Assembly (NCBI RefSeq): GCF_008831285.2
Contig: NC_045145.1
Coordinates: 22,752,802 to 22,816,801 of the forward strand
Source of the DNA: Nymphaea colorata
Lineage: Eukaryota > Streptophyta > Magnoliopsida > Nymphaeales > Nymphaeaceae
Reading direction: 5' to 3'
DNA length: 64,000 nucleotides
Part shown: positions 1-12,700 of the stretch, one piece after another
Position numbering within the stretch: the stretch's first letter is position 1
Layout of the letters: the number at the start of each line of letters is the position of its first letter
Notes under the pieces: model-generated
The model's input: the letters and a program-made list of their open reading frames with translations, nothing else
The model's database searches: none
Told to the model about the DNA's origin: nothing
Made by a program: the position numbers and the translations under genes

Positions 1-3000
1 GAAGAGAACTTGCTGAAGCTTTGACACAGAGACTTTCATGGGATACCTCTCCTGTTTGGGCTTGATTTGAAGGTTTAAAGACAAGGCCACTAGTATCAGA
101 TTGTTCAAGTGGTTGAGGATGTTCTGATGTAGGGATTTTCTTTGGAATTTTCTCATCATTCATAATTGGTTTTCCAGCCTCAGTTTGATGTATATTATCA
201 CCCTGCTTCTCAGTTTCTGAAGTGGAAAATGGATGGAGGTCAATCTTTATACCATCTGTATGAGTAGGTTGCCCTTCCCCAATTTCAACTGCCCCACAGG
301 AAACCTGATGGTTAGACATTCCAGTACTCAGCATTGTTCCATGTCCAGTTATGTCTTCAGGTATACTTCCCTTAACAGTAAGCACATGGTTCACCAGCAT
401 CTCCTTGTTAGGTTCGGTAGCACATCCATCAGCTGCTAATTTCTGCTGATTAGACTTTTTATCACTAGTCTCTATTTTGTTCTCCATAGATGATTGTGGA
501 CTATTCGCATTTGATAGTTTCGGCACATCAACAAGTTTCCCGATACGGCCATATTTAAGTGGTAATGGCTTTCCATGGTTTGAAATCAAGCATTTAGGGC
601 AATTCCATTCACCTTGAGGAATGCTTTTCTGATTGTATGCATGGAGGCACCTCACGTGGACACCCTTCTCACAAGCATCACATACAAGTAAACTTCCAAC
701 ATCAGTAATGGTAACTTTGCATATTTGGCAAGTTAGAGGTGCATCCATGTATGCAAGTGAAGGAGGTGACCACACTGGATGACTATGAGATCCAGGTTGT
801 AATAATTTCTGAATGTCTCTCACAATGTCACTATGGCTAGCTCGTGCAATGCCCAATGAACTTGCATGTTGCACAGTCTGATGAATAGAATAAGGACCGC
901 CTGACGCATGATGAGGCACTCTAGAATCCTTAACATCAGGCAGTTGAGAAGTTGCTAATGATGTAACGTCTTTATGTATTCCCTGATCCATTCTAGAGCC
1001 ATAAATTGTCTGCTTCAATCCTTGAGAAATCTTATCCCGTGAAACAGAAGAAAATTGCACAGAGGATGAACCAGGAAAAGCACCAAGCACTTGATCACCG
1101 GCAGATGTTGCTGCATTAGAAAGAAGAAGAAAAAGAATAAGAGAAAAAAAGAAAAGAAAAGGATTTTCTTTTTTGAAAAATTACAGCAAGATAGTGAGAA
1201 TAATAATCAGTGTTTCCATGGACTAGCAATAAAAGGATTCCATATGCAAAAGAAAGTCCATAGCATCTTCCAAATCAGAAACAACAAAACAAGTAAAAGA
1301 TCATTGATTTTCAAGAAATTTTTACAGAACAAACATGCAGAAGATACGTAAGCAGACATCACTGGAGAAGTTAGTAACCCAGACTGACATCAGAAACACA
1401 ATATAATGGGGAAAGAGGAAGCAACAAACATACCTCTTAGTGATTGAGCAGAATGAGACATTCCACCATAACGTATCTCGGTTTTTACTTGCTGAGAAGA
1501 ATCAGTTTCTAACTGACTGCTACTAGTCACCAGTGGTTCATTGGCTTGTGCATGATTGTGACTTGCAGATGCTGAAACTGGCCTAGTTTGATTAACAGGT
1601 GTGAATGGTTGAAAACCTGTCAAAGATGGCGCCATGGAATTGAGCTTGTCAGCAGTTACTTTGAGATTTGTGTTGGATATGCTTTGACCATTTATGCTGG
1701 TAACCAGTCCATTATGTGGTGTCTGAGAAGATGATGACTTTGCCGCAAATTCCTTTGCTTCTTCTATCTGCTAGAGATGAAGATATAACATCTGAAATAA
1801 GTATGGTAGCACACGAAAACGCTGCACTGTGCAGAGCTGAAATGGCAACTAAAAGTACAGCTTTGGCAGGTCAACATCACAGAGACACTTGGTGTTCATG
1901 ACAAAGCAACTTGACTAACAAATGAGTTAACATCAGATGTGTTCCAGTGTCTTTACTGCTTTTTTCTTTTAGTAAAAAACTTGATTATGGTTGCTGCTAA
2001 CCATGAAAACATTGACAAATGGTGGGTTTAGGGTACCCCGCTTACACAGTAGGCTCAATGTTACGAGCATGTGCAGGTAATCCATGCACGGCTTAAGCAT
2101 TGTCAACTATTTTATTTGGATTGCGTCCAGCATTGTAGCAAAAATCATATCTATGAACAGGCTCCAGACTTTGTATTCATGGTTAGATATCATGACCCTT
2201 CCCGAGGTACAGAATCGTTACTTGAAGGAACAGACCCAGGAAATGCAAAGATTGATAGAAAGGCCAGCAGATTCCATAGGAGATGTCAAAGGCAGAGAGA
2301 AATGTGGCTTGCTTTAGTAATATGGAGAAAATCATGCAACGCTTAGGAAGTGCTTAATAAATAGTAGTGGATCCATTTGGATCATTTCAAAACGGTTTCT
2401 ACCGTTTGCCTGCCTCCCTACAGCAATCCAAGGATGTTGGAAAATAGACACCCCAGAAGAAAGGACACAGTAAATATTTATCTGAAAAAAACAAGTCTAC
2501 TCCTCGAGCTCAAGAATTTTCAATCGAGCAACTATGGCTGAAGTGCGGAGCCGCTCACATTTTCTCTCTCTTTTTGGCCGTGCCGATAGAAATATCTCCA
2601 TAGCCCCTTTCTTCGTAACCATTACTACCTGGCCATATCTCAACAAGCACTATGCTCATTTAAAATTATTATAAATAACTGAATCATATGTTATACAACA
2701 GAGTTAATAAGCCTCAATTTTTACTGTTAAACTAAGAAAACCAATTAAAAGGCAGCTGACTGTATATCGCACCAATACTTAAATGCAACTGTATATCAGA
2801 CCAATAAGTAAAATCAATGTCAAGTTGTCATAAAAGCATGACGATGGTCGCACCAAAGTGAACGAAGAGAAATGCAAATTCAGGAAATAAATTTGTAAAC
2901 AAATAAATTGGCAATTTGCATAATTAGAGCCAACCAGAACCTTTTTCATGGTGAGCCGCAGCTTCTCCGCAATGGAAAGCCTCGGCCGACCGAGACCCTT

Positions 3001-3369
3001 CTGATCGTTCAACCTATTGAGACCAAGATCTTCAACAAGAACCCCATAAGCGTCCTTCGATAGAAGCTCTCTCGGAGGCAAACTCTCGCACATGCAAGCC
3101 AACTTCCTCCGGGCCTCCGCCATGAGCTCCCTCTCCACGTCCACCGGGCTCCGCCCGCCTCTCATCCGACCCATCCCCGCCAAGACAATCACGATCTCCG
3201 CGACCCTCTTCATGTCAGCATCAAAGTCAGCAGCCTTCTCGGACTCCCCAGAAACCTTCGCCCTCTTGGCCAACCGAATCCCAGGTTCCTCGTCTGCTTT
3301 CTCGACCCCGTTTCCGCTCGTCGACGCCTCCTCGGCCTTCACCCGATCCATCGTCTCCTCCTCTTCCAT
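1..3369 (-). CDS. PHD-finger protein, 3'-truncated by window edge
   Basis: Probable chromatin-associated PHD zinc-finger protein of a plant-specific family (similar to the Arabidopsis RING/FYVE/PHD-superfamily protein At3g20280, by recollection). Proposed exons on the minus strand are 3369-2941, 1767-1434 and 1110-1 (open at the edge). Phases are 0 then 1 and every junction is GT-AG, giving at least 624 residues. The N-terminus (about residues 1-143) is acidic, then carries a conserved stretch ending in GRPRLSIAEKLRLTMKK. The middle is Ser/Gln/His-rich and low in complexity. A C4HC3 PHD finger occupies about residues 382-428, with ligands C382, C385, C398, C401, H406, C409, C425 and C428. It is followed by a conserved GKPLPLKYGRIGKL segment. 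The start is the first ATG of the frame; upstream in-frame codons before it lack ATG. PHD fingers of this type commonly read histone H3 tails, but the ligand here is unknown. The rest of exon 3 and the stop codon lie left of the window. Confidence 0.85.
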
Positions 3370-3850
3370 TCCCCAGCAATTCCCCACAGATCTCTCCAAC
3401 AACGGGCCCTCTCGCTCAAAATTCGACGCAGCAAAGCCCCCGCAGGAATCGAATCGGCCTCTACAGGTCACGTTCGGAGGAAACCCTAATCGGAGACCGC
3501 ATGAGACTTGACGGAGGAGTGGGAGCCGAGTCAATCAGCCCCTCGCGACCACGAAACCTCGGAAGAGAAGGGAAGGAGAAAGGGAAGCGAAGCAGTGAAA
3601 AGAAGAAGAGGGAGAGAGGAGGGAAGATTTTTGAATGATAACACTGATTTGAAAAACTATACAAAAGAAAAGAAATGGAGCGAGAGAGCTGGGGGCAGTG
3701 AAGAGAGAGAGAGCGTTTGGTGACGCCCTTTTTTTCCCCGCTTGTGAGCGGAACTTAAGAACCCTCTATCTCTCTCCCGTCTCTCTCTCTCTCCCTTTCT
3801 CTCTCCTGTTCACTAGGGTTTTTTGACACGCATATACCATGCTAAGTTCT
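3370..3850 (-). promoter_or_regulatory. Upstream region of the PHD-finger gene
   Basis: The stretch just upstream of the PHD-finger ATG is GC- and purine/pyrimidine-rich. On the plus strand it contains AAACCCTAA at 3481-3489, a telo-box-like element, and long GA/CT-rich runs from about 3540 to 3810. Telo-boxes and CT-rich tracts are common in plant 5' leaders and core promoters. No convincing TATA box was seen on the minus strand, so this may be a TATA-less, Y-patch type promoter. The transcription start is not determined. Confidence 0.4.
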
Positions 3851-4712
3851 TTTTCGTTTTATAATAGTCACATGTCTCGTTTCAAGGTAGATCTCGATCA
3901 TGGAAGTTCTTGCCACATTTCGTGATCTTGGGTATCTCTAAAAACCAGGAAAATAATAGAAAAACAAATAAATATGGGCAAGTTTTAAAAAATATATGGT
4001 TTTTCGGAATAAACCTCCCTTGTTTTCCTAAACATGTTTTAGTAAAACAAAAATCGGATCTTAAATCTATAAATCTTAAATTCTAGGATTTAAAATCAGA
4101 GGCAATAAAACACCCCTAGATGAAGTACCAATCGGCTTTAGAATCCATTCAGTCAAATTTGGTAAAGAAATTTAGGTTTGGTTACCAATTGAATTTAAAT
4201 GCAGCATGCAAGTTCATAATTGAGATCCAACAAAAAACTTCTATAGTTACGCATGAATATCAAATGCTATGCTGGTCGAACCAAATATGGAAGCAATAAA
4301 TCTGTCTGTCCAAACAACTAGTGTAAAAAGTTTTAATTTTGCCATATGAAATATGTTGGATGCAGTTAAGGAGGTTGAGTAGCAGAATGCAAATACGAGT
4401 ACGGTTGAAAGAGTGCTTCAGCTAACTTCATTCGTCAATTCAATTTGGGTTGTTGGTAACTCCGGTTAAATAGATAAAAATGTATTTTTTTCATTCATGG
4501 CACCACAAGCAGGTTTCTTTTAGCATTATTCAAAAACTTGAGCATGCTTTATATTATACCAAAACATCAAGCGTGTCTTTGAAAAAAAAAAACAGTTGTT
4601 AATGTAGATTATAGACAGATCTTATCAGATTGTGCTAACATATGTCAAGCTTTGTAGTCATTTAATTTGAAGCTTTAGAATCGGAGACCCTAAATCATGT
4701 CTCCATACTTAA
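3851..4712. other. Intergenic, no gene seen
   Basis: This AT-rich intergenic DNA lies upstream of the PHD-finger gene. Reading frames are short and none resembles a conserved protein. A poly-A tract near 4580-4592 may be repeat-derived. I see nothing else that can be supported. Confidence 0.5.
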
Positions 4713-4874
4713 AGGGTGTTTGGCAGCGGGGACACTTTGTGAGTGTCACATGAATCTACTCGAAATACTAAAGTAGGTTCAAGGAACAATAGTTTTGTCA
4801 TTCGATTAACTTGTTTCAATCTTTAGGACAGATTCATGAAATACTTACAAAGTATTTTACTACCAAATGACCCT
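4713..4874. mobile_element. MITE, PIF/Harbinger (Tourist)-like
   Basis: This is a 162-bp non-coding element with terminal inverted repeats. The left end reads AGGGTGTTTGGCAG and the reverse complement of the right end reads AGGGTCATTTGGTAG. Similarity continues inward for about 45 bp, both ends including ACTTTGT(G/A)AGT and CATGAATCT. The element is flanked on both sides by TAA (4710-4712 and 4875-4877), matching the 3-bp TWA target preference of PIF/Harbinger elements. The GGGTGTTTGG end is typical of Tourist-like MITEs. It has no coding capacity and would have depended on a transposase elsewhere. The ends have diverged, so it is an old copy. Confidence 0.7.
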
Positions 4875-5613
4875 TAAAGTTTCGTTGGACAAACAAAATA
4901 GTATGTCTGTTTTATAAATCTTGCCCAAAGATTGAGGTAGTTTCATGTAATACCTTAAAATGCATTTGATAAATCTACCAAACTTTCAAGACAAATTTAT
5001 TATACTGTTTCATTTACGAAAGGACCAACATTTTTAACTCATTTTTATCCTCCCTTTTCCCTATTTGAGAGGGTGTGTATATTTTCTTTGAATTTGAACT
5101 CCATATGTATTTGTTCAATCCAGATCGGATCTTATTGAACTCCTCCGCCGCCTAAGGCCTTTTTAGTTCTATCCCCTTCCCTCAATCCAAGGCCCCTTGG
5201 GGTCCTAATGCCAAAAAACTAAAATTTTAGTTCGGAATTAGCTGAAATTAATTCAGAACATGGCATGTTGTCGATGTCATTTTACGGGGACTGGTTTGTT
5301 TGCTTGAGGAGAAGGGAAGATCGCCTTTTGACTCAGCATACCTAAGCTTTGAAGGTTAAGAGATAGTAATAAAATAAGCTCATCTTTGATAATTTGACAG
5401 TTGTAAGAAAAAGTCAGACCTACCAACAACAAGTTTTTCCAATTTATAACTGCCATCTTTCACATGCAGTAGGTGACCAAAATAAAATAGACGGCTTGAA
5501 TCTATATAACAAATGGCTCACCGCGCTTTCTGCATCCAATTACATACATCTTGCATATTTGACCCTAAAACTCCATTGTTCAATTGTCAGGGTGTTGCTC
5601 TACAAGAATAAGA

Positions 5614-5616
<3 letters not shown>

Positions 5617-5682
<66 letters not shown>
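5617..5682. repeat. (AG)33 microsatellite
   Basis: An uninterrupted AG dinucleotide tract of 66 bp lies between the PHD-finger gene and RAP74. A shorter imperfect GA tract lies at about 6124-6157. Perfect tracts of this length are normally highly polymorphic. Confidence 0.97.
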
Positions 5683-5683
<1 letters not shown>

Positions 5684-6123
5684 ATCAACATTTTGTCTGT
5701 TGAGAGTGGAAGAATACTCGGCAAACTTAAAGGAGAAGACCGCATCATTTACTCGTGAGCTGCCAATTAGCATCAGTGTTTTGGAGGAAGATTAGTGAAA
5801 TTTTTGCCAACAAATTGGCCAACACAAATTTACATTCAATAAATATTTAAAGAGTGCTACAAGCACAATTTCAATATGATGGCTGTTGGCTTACTACGAA
5901 TGTTCGGGAATATCAGAACGGCGTCGTATTTGAAAATGTGTGCATTGCAGGATGACGTACTGCGATGTTAGTGACCTTGAAGCTTCTACGCATTCAGCAA
6001 CCCCAATGCATGGCCATCCCAAACAAGTACTGTAATTTCAAGTGACCTTGTTCAGCTAGATTGGTCTTTGATGGTAGTGTGAAAAGAGAAATGTATAAGC
6101 ATGGTATTTTCTGGTTGGGGTCT

Positions 6124-6154
<31 letters not shown>

Positions 6155-6355
6155 GATAGAAATGAAAAACAGAATCTACCAAAGCGAGGATCGCCCATAG
6201 GTTAGCAAGAAGAAATCACTTGAAAAACAATAACAACGATATAAACACGCCTAGGAAGGCCCAATTTGTTATATTTTGCTTGAATCTCCATGGTGGTTAT
6301 AGATAGATTACATGTACCCACTAGCACTCAAAACAACTAAAAACTGTTGTATATT

Positions 6356-6419
6356 GCATCTCATAATACTACACTTGGTCTTAGCCAAAAGGCCGAGAAG
6401 GACATGCATCTCATAATAC
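6356..6419 (-). pseudogene. Retroposed U2 snRNA 5' fragment with 14-bp target-site duplication
   Basis: The insert at 6370-6405, read on the minus strand, contains TTCTCGGCCTTTTGGCTAAG followed by ACCAAGTGTA. This matches the first 36 nt of plant U2 snRNA at roughly 32 of 36 positions by my hand comparison, starting at U2 nucleotide 1. On both sides sits the same 14-bp sequence GCATCTCATAATAC (6356-6369 and 6406-6419), a perfect target-site duplication. The outer GTAT of the duplication also continues the U2 sequence (GUAGUAU), so a few bases are shared between insert and target. The remaining roughly 160 nt of U2, including the Sm site and 3' stem-loops, is absent. The USE and TATA promoter elements of plant U-snRNA genes were not seen nearby. 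It is therefore a non-functional relic about 380 bp downstream of the RAP74 stop codon. Confidence 0.85.
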
Positions 6420-6798
6420 AAGCATCAGAGTCATAAAGGCCCATATGACGTGCAGATGCGGGTTGCTGTGTTACCCAGGAGAGCACTAATACAGGGACAG
6501 AAACTTTTAAGGCCCTTGGACCAAGATAAGTATCCATTAGTACATTGTTCCACGTTTCATCCATTTTCTGTGGAATGTTCAAATACCTCTGCCTTTTTTG
6601 AAATATTATGAGCTGTTCGCTAGGACTCTGCGAGAGTACACAGAATATGGACTTCTTATGCAAGTACAAGATCAGCTGTTGTGCAACAAGACAGAAACCT
6701 AGTCTATAAATGTGTCGATGCAACCCAAAAGAATGTAATATGTTTGTATTTCTCCATGAACACGCAATGGATGGACGGTAGAAGCTTTGCCGCATTAC

Positions 6799-9700
6799 TC
6801 ATTTCTCTCTCAATACAACGAAATTGGCCCCATTTGTCTTCTGTATTCTGGAGATTTTCTTCAGGATCGCAGCAAAAGATGACTTATCCTGAAAAAAAAA
6901 AATCATAACCATAATAACAGTATCAAAACATGTTATAAAAGTTGACTGACAAAAAATGCAAAAGTAGAATCTGACATTTTTTCCTAGGCACGGCAGAACT
7001 CAAAATGCAAAGCCAGAATATTCAAGGTTTTCAGTTCTTCTCCAGCATCAAGACCAGACCGCCTACCGTGCTGGTAAAGAAAGGTTTAATGTTGCATAAA
7101 AGGACCTACATTTTACCATTTTACATGTTCAAGCACACAATCGTCATTTCTAATAATATCTGAATAGCCTTTTGTTGTACCAGCATCAGGAACAGCAAGC
7201 TATTTTCAGTGGATTATAAGATATATATGGGACAATTCTTGAAGTGACCATGAAAAACAACCAAATCATATCCCAGTGTTCAAAGAGTAGATTCTGAGAA
7301 AGTCTGGAACATCAGCATATTCTTCTTAGACATGAAAGCTGTAGCTTGTAAGCAAGTAGCTAGGATTCCTCTTTCCCTGGACTGTGCCTTCAAGTAGTTT
7401 TTGGTGTCCTTTTCTGGTGGTTTTCCCTTATAATCAGCAACTATTACTGTCATATTCATTCCCTCGAGAACTTAGAACACAGGTTTGCATATACACTTTT
7501 TTGGTGCATACCAGGCACCTCATATTGTTTCCAGGTTTTCCATCTTAACTCTAGAAAGACTAAGCACACACAACTGCACTGTGTCTACGGATATTCAACC
7601 CTTCTGCATCTACTGCTCCTTTTTATTGCTCCAAAGCACATGGCAAAGGTTTCTGTACCACACTAGTCATGATTTTTTTTTTTTCTCATCAGCATGTGTT
7701 GCTGCCGGGTATCACATTGCTCAGCTAATATGAACTTTAGTATAGCCCAACTGAAACATATGTTTATCAGAACCTCAAGAGACTTAATATTTGCAAGAAA
7801 GCAGAACAGAACATACCTCAGGCGTCTTTAGTCTTGCCTTGAATTTGGCCACAAGATCTTGTGTTGTTACTGGAGCAACCTGCAACAGCACAGCCCTGAT
7901 CTCTTCTTCGCTAACGGATCCTGTAGCTGGTGCACTTCCACTTTTTGCAGCAGATGGTGCAGGAACCTTTTGTGGAGCATTAGTTCTTGAAGCCGGAGTC
8001 TCATCTTTGGCAGATGCAGCTTGTCTCGTGTCCTATGGAAATGTCAAAGATAAGATTAGGAGGGCAGATGCAAGAACTAAAGGTACGTGTAACCTCATCA
8101 AGTGAGTGAAAGTCGTTCATTTTGTACACATAACATGAAGACCACTGAATTCCATTGTCAGATAAGAATTCATATAACTGTATATTTAAAAAAACTCATA
8201 CATTCTCAGTTTTCAGCTTCTTTGCTGTACCAGAACCAGCAGGCTTCACATCATCGCTACCAGATTTTCTTTTTGCTTTTGAAGACTTTGCTGAAGAAGG
8301 AGTGCCACGTGTAGATCCAGAAGCAACTGGTTTTGTAGGTGTGACATCAGGCTCCTCCTTTAAAGTATCCTTCTGCTTAGGAGCTAAGACTGGGGATATG
8401 CCAGACTCATCCTCCTGCAAAGGCGAGAAAAGAAAATCACAAGAATTCAGGGTGAAAAGTTGAAAGACAACATTGGTTTGAATAAACTATGAGATAATTA
8501 ATACTCAACTTTTTGTCATCTCTCCCTAAAGAAAAAAGAAAGCAATTCTGATTCGCTACTCATTATGATAAAAATCCTAAAGATCTACCTGTCATGTTTT
8601 TAATTAAATGAAACACGAGCTATAATTCTGAAGCACTGCTTGTACTACATAAATTTAGCAGACAATCTGATCTGATCCAACAAATGGTGATCACAATTAA
8701 TTTGTCTGCTGAGACTTCCTAATGAAGAAGCAATGATGCCAGCAGAAGACATTAATAAAACTAGCATTCATCAAGGTTGACTTATTTCAGCTTACTGCGG
8801 TCTCAAGCTTAGACTCTAGCTCAGGTTTGAGGACACATCCACATGCATGCACCTACATGTAGGCAGGCAAACAAAGGTTCTACGTATGTGTATATCCATT
8901 CATGAATCACATAAAAACAACACATAGAGATTTGACAACCATCTATATGCACACGTGTGTGTGTGTGTGTGTGTGGAGAGAGAGAGAGAAAGAAGAGACA
9001 CAGGGAGAGAATAATCTCCTAATATGCAACTTACCTCTTCCTCCTCCTCCTCCTCCTCAGCATCTGACTCATTTAGTCCACCTGCTCGGCCAAGAAGCTT
9101 CTTCAACTCTTTCCCAGATTTGCTCAGACCTTCTTCATCTTCCTCGCCCTCATTCTCATCCTCGTCATCCTGAAGGATTGTAGAGAAGTTCAGTTTTCTA
9201 GTTAGATTAGTCCTTGCATTTTCAGCTATTTGACAATTAGAACAACATTTGCATGAGAACAATAAAGAAGAGGAGGCAAGTTATCATGAACCAGAAAGCA
9301 CTTAGCCAGTGCAAGAAAGGTTAATATAATTTTAAATGCATACACTTTTTCAATGAACCCAGATACCCGAAGTAAACCACATAAGTGTACACTGTTAACT
9401 CTATCTGGACAGAAAAACCATCCAAGGCCGAATTTGAAGTAACCCTTCACCTTCGTTCAGACAAGATGGTGGTCTTAACTTGGGAATAAGATTTCGACAA
9501 ACCCTTAGGCTCTGTTGACATTGTCAGAAGAAGAGCAGTTACTACAAGCTTCATCAAATTTGCCTCTGAGGAATTTATGCCATTCCCTTTCTGCAAGAAC
9601 TATGGTCAGAAGTCTATCTGAAAAAGCTACCACTGACTTTTAAAAGTTTCTGCATTCTGCGTACTTTGTAATTTAAGGGTCAAATTTCATCAAATGATTT

Positions 9701-12700
9701 AATCAAGCTACCAGTGACTTATAAAAGTTTCTGTATCTGGAGTACTTTGCAACTGAAGTGTTAAATTTAAGACTTGAAATTTGCATATACCTACCTAATA
9801 ATCTACTTCTGCAAGGAAAACCTTTCTCAATTCTACCATTGTTGCGTTCAATATGATAGCTTTGACCTACAGAATCTTTTTTACTTAAATATAAGCTGAA
9901 AGAAGTACCTTATCAGATAAGTTTTTCTCTTTTCAACAGTTATATATAAAGACCGGTTTTCCATCCCCTTCTCTGACCATATAAGGACAAAAAAACATCT
10001 GAAATGTCACCTAATTTTCAAATTCATTGGAATATAAACTCAAAAGAGAGCATGAATCTGTCCTAAATTACTTTTTTAATGTTTTGATTTGTACAACATT
10101 TTCATGGCATTTTCCTGGCCAGTATTGTCCCAAGAATTACATTTTTTAGTTTCTGATGTCTGAGATCTTAGGTCTTGAAAATAACATCACTAAGCCCACT
10201 TGCTGAAGGAAACTCAAGTCATCTCAATGTTCTTGTAGTCAACAACGAACAAGAAAATAATGAACATCTTTGAGACATTTTTTGAGTTCAAATATCCCAA
10301 ATATTCTGGCAACATGCTCGTTCAGGCAGAAAGGGTCCAAATCCTTCCAAAATATCATTAAACATGCAGGCCAATATCCTGACAGGTTTACACAGATTTT
10401 ACACCTCAATGAAATAATGAGATTATAGTCCAGGTGATAAATCTCATAACACAAAAGTATAATCTTATACCCGTAGTAAACCAACAAAAGGATGAAGGAA
10501 AGGTTCATAAAGCATTGATGAGCTAAGCAAGAATGCTGATTATCATGATGGCAATGACAGTGGTAACAACAATGAAAATGCTACCAATAATGACTGTGAG
10601 CATAAAAAATAAGAATCAGAGTATCAATGATGAATCTGTATGACTTATTTCTGAAAACAGATACAGTCCTTTCCTTTATAGTTTATCCTAACATATCATG
10701 AATGAAGCCATCAGTCAGAACTCTATATGAGAAATTTGCACAAACAAATAATGTTTTTCATATAGTTTAAATTTTCAAACATATAGTGAAAATGATGACG
10801 TCAAGAACTTAAAACAATAAACTCATTTCCCAAAACAAGTCAATTCCTTCACTTTTTTCAACATATATAAAAACATCAAAGATGATAAGACAAGAACAGA
10901 CGTTCTGCCTACCTAAGCAAGCTTCCAAGCTAAATTATCTGTTTGCTTAGGTTAAGAATTAAGACATTAAGGTAATTGAGATAGGACACCTATTATAGTC
11001 TATTATGTTATCAGGCATAAAAACTGCACACTCAAGGTTGTAGGACTCAGAAATGTCAGTAATGCCCCTTTACAATCTAACCTGCTTAATCTCAGGAGGC
11101 GCTGGAATTTCAGGGTCTAAATCTTCTCGTTCCTCAGGATCATTACCAACAGCCTCATCATCATCCGTAAATATTTCTTCATGTTCCCAGTCATCACCTA
11201 CACAAAAAGAAAAAAAGAAGTAGAATTAGCATCAAAAGTACAAGTGCCTAACAGGAACAGCACATACCAAGTAACTAGTCATCTAGTTTTGCAATTATAC
11301 AAGCACCCATGAAATATCAAAGAAATGTCTGATAAATTAAATTTTAAATAAAAACTTCGGATATTCATGGAGAAGTGGGATTCTCATGAAGAACATTCAA
11401 GCAGGATCTGTTTGACACGTGAAGTTCAAAGACGAATTACTAAAGCATTTTCATTCTTTGACATCCTCAATATTTCCTTCTGAGTAGTATGTTCTTCCAT
11501 CTGCTAGGTACAGCAAATACTCAAGCATTGAAGCCTTCATGGCCCTCAAATTGCCAGTCCAATTCATGCACATGGAACACATATTATATTTTTGTGTTGT
11601 TCATGTTGTTTGGCATTGAGCTGTTGAATTACTCATATGCAGGCTTCCTATTAATAATTTGCCTTCAGAGACTGCAATTTAACAAAAGTACCATCAAAAT
11701 CTTCCAACAAGAGAATTCTACAAATATAACATCAGGATCCAAACTCAACGTGATTCATTGCCATCACTGTCATATTCAATGCAACATAATCCATTATTTA
11801 TTTTCCTGAACAGTCTACTGTAAGACGCAAAGATTATTCAGTAGGAGAAGATAATTTGATAAACCTGCTCAAGAGGAGAACATCCGCTGGTCGTCTGCTA
11901 ACCTGCCTCTCCGAGCAACACAGGCATGGAATAGAGGGAAAAACCATAGATACAGAGAGGAATAAGGAAGAAACAAAGGCCTACCCTAATTCAAGAAAGA
12001 GGGGAAACCTCCAACTTTAATTTCTCTTCATTATCCATGAACCCTAATAGAAAAGAAGTAAGATCTAGATACTTGAGCACGGTGAGTGTTTGGTTCAGTC
12101 CCTCATTCAGGTCTGAAGTCTAAAAACTCTGAACCTCACATTGTGACCTGACCCAGTTATTCCCACTAAGATCCTAAAGGTCTATATGACTATTTCTCCT
12201 CTCTTAAGAAGCAGCTTGTCCTCAAGGTGTGAATGTCAGAAATTGTCGCCGCACCATAGAAGCATCTTCTCAGGCAAGAGTATTTGAAGCTCCCAAGCAC
12301 CATTAAATCAGCCTTCCCTTGAACCAGTGCGCCTTGCTCATGAACTCTGCATGAGCCTGTCTCTGTGCATGGTAGCAAACTGTCCTGACATTCACCTTTG
12401 TAGAATTTGAGTCAAGAAGCACAAAAAACCGGGTATATGGGGAGGGCCTTTGGCAAAGCTAGACAAACATAATCTTTTATGTGACTTAGTCGGGCCCAGA
12501 GAAGCGGGGAGAGGATAGGTGTCTGCCTGTCCTCCAATTTTATTTGGCTGTTCCATGGCGTTTGCCTACAACCCAAACCCATTGACCACCTGGTAAGCAA
12601 CTTCCTTGTCTATGAGCATCATGTGTTGCTTCATTCTCAGCCGAGCCCTTAGGTTCCATATCATTTCTTCCACAATGGTACCTGAAAAGTAAGGCAACCC

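Noticed and set aside
5394-5795. 133-codon frame containing an Arg-Glu repeat
   Set aside because: The repeat is just the translated (AG)33 microsatellite; no other protein feature is present.
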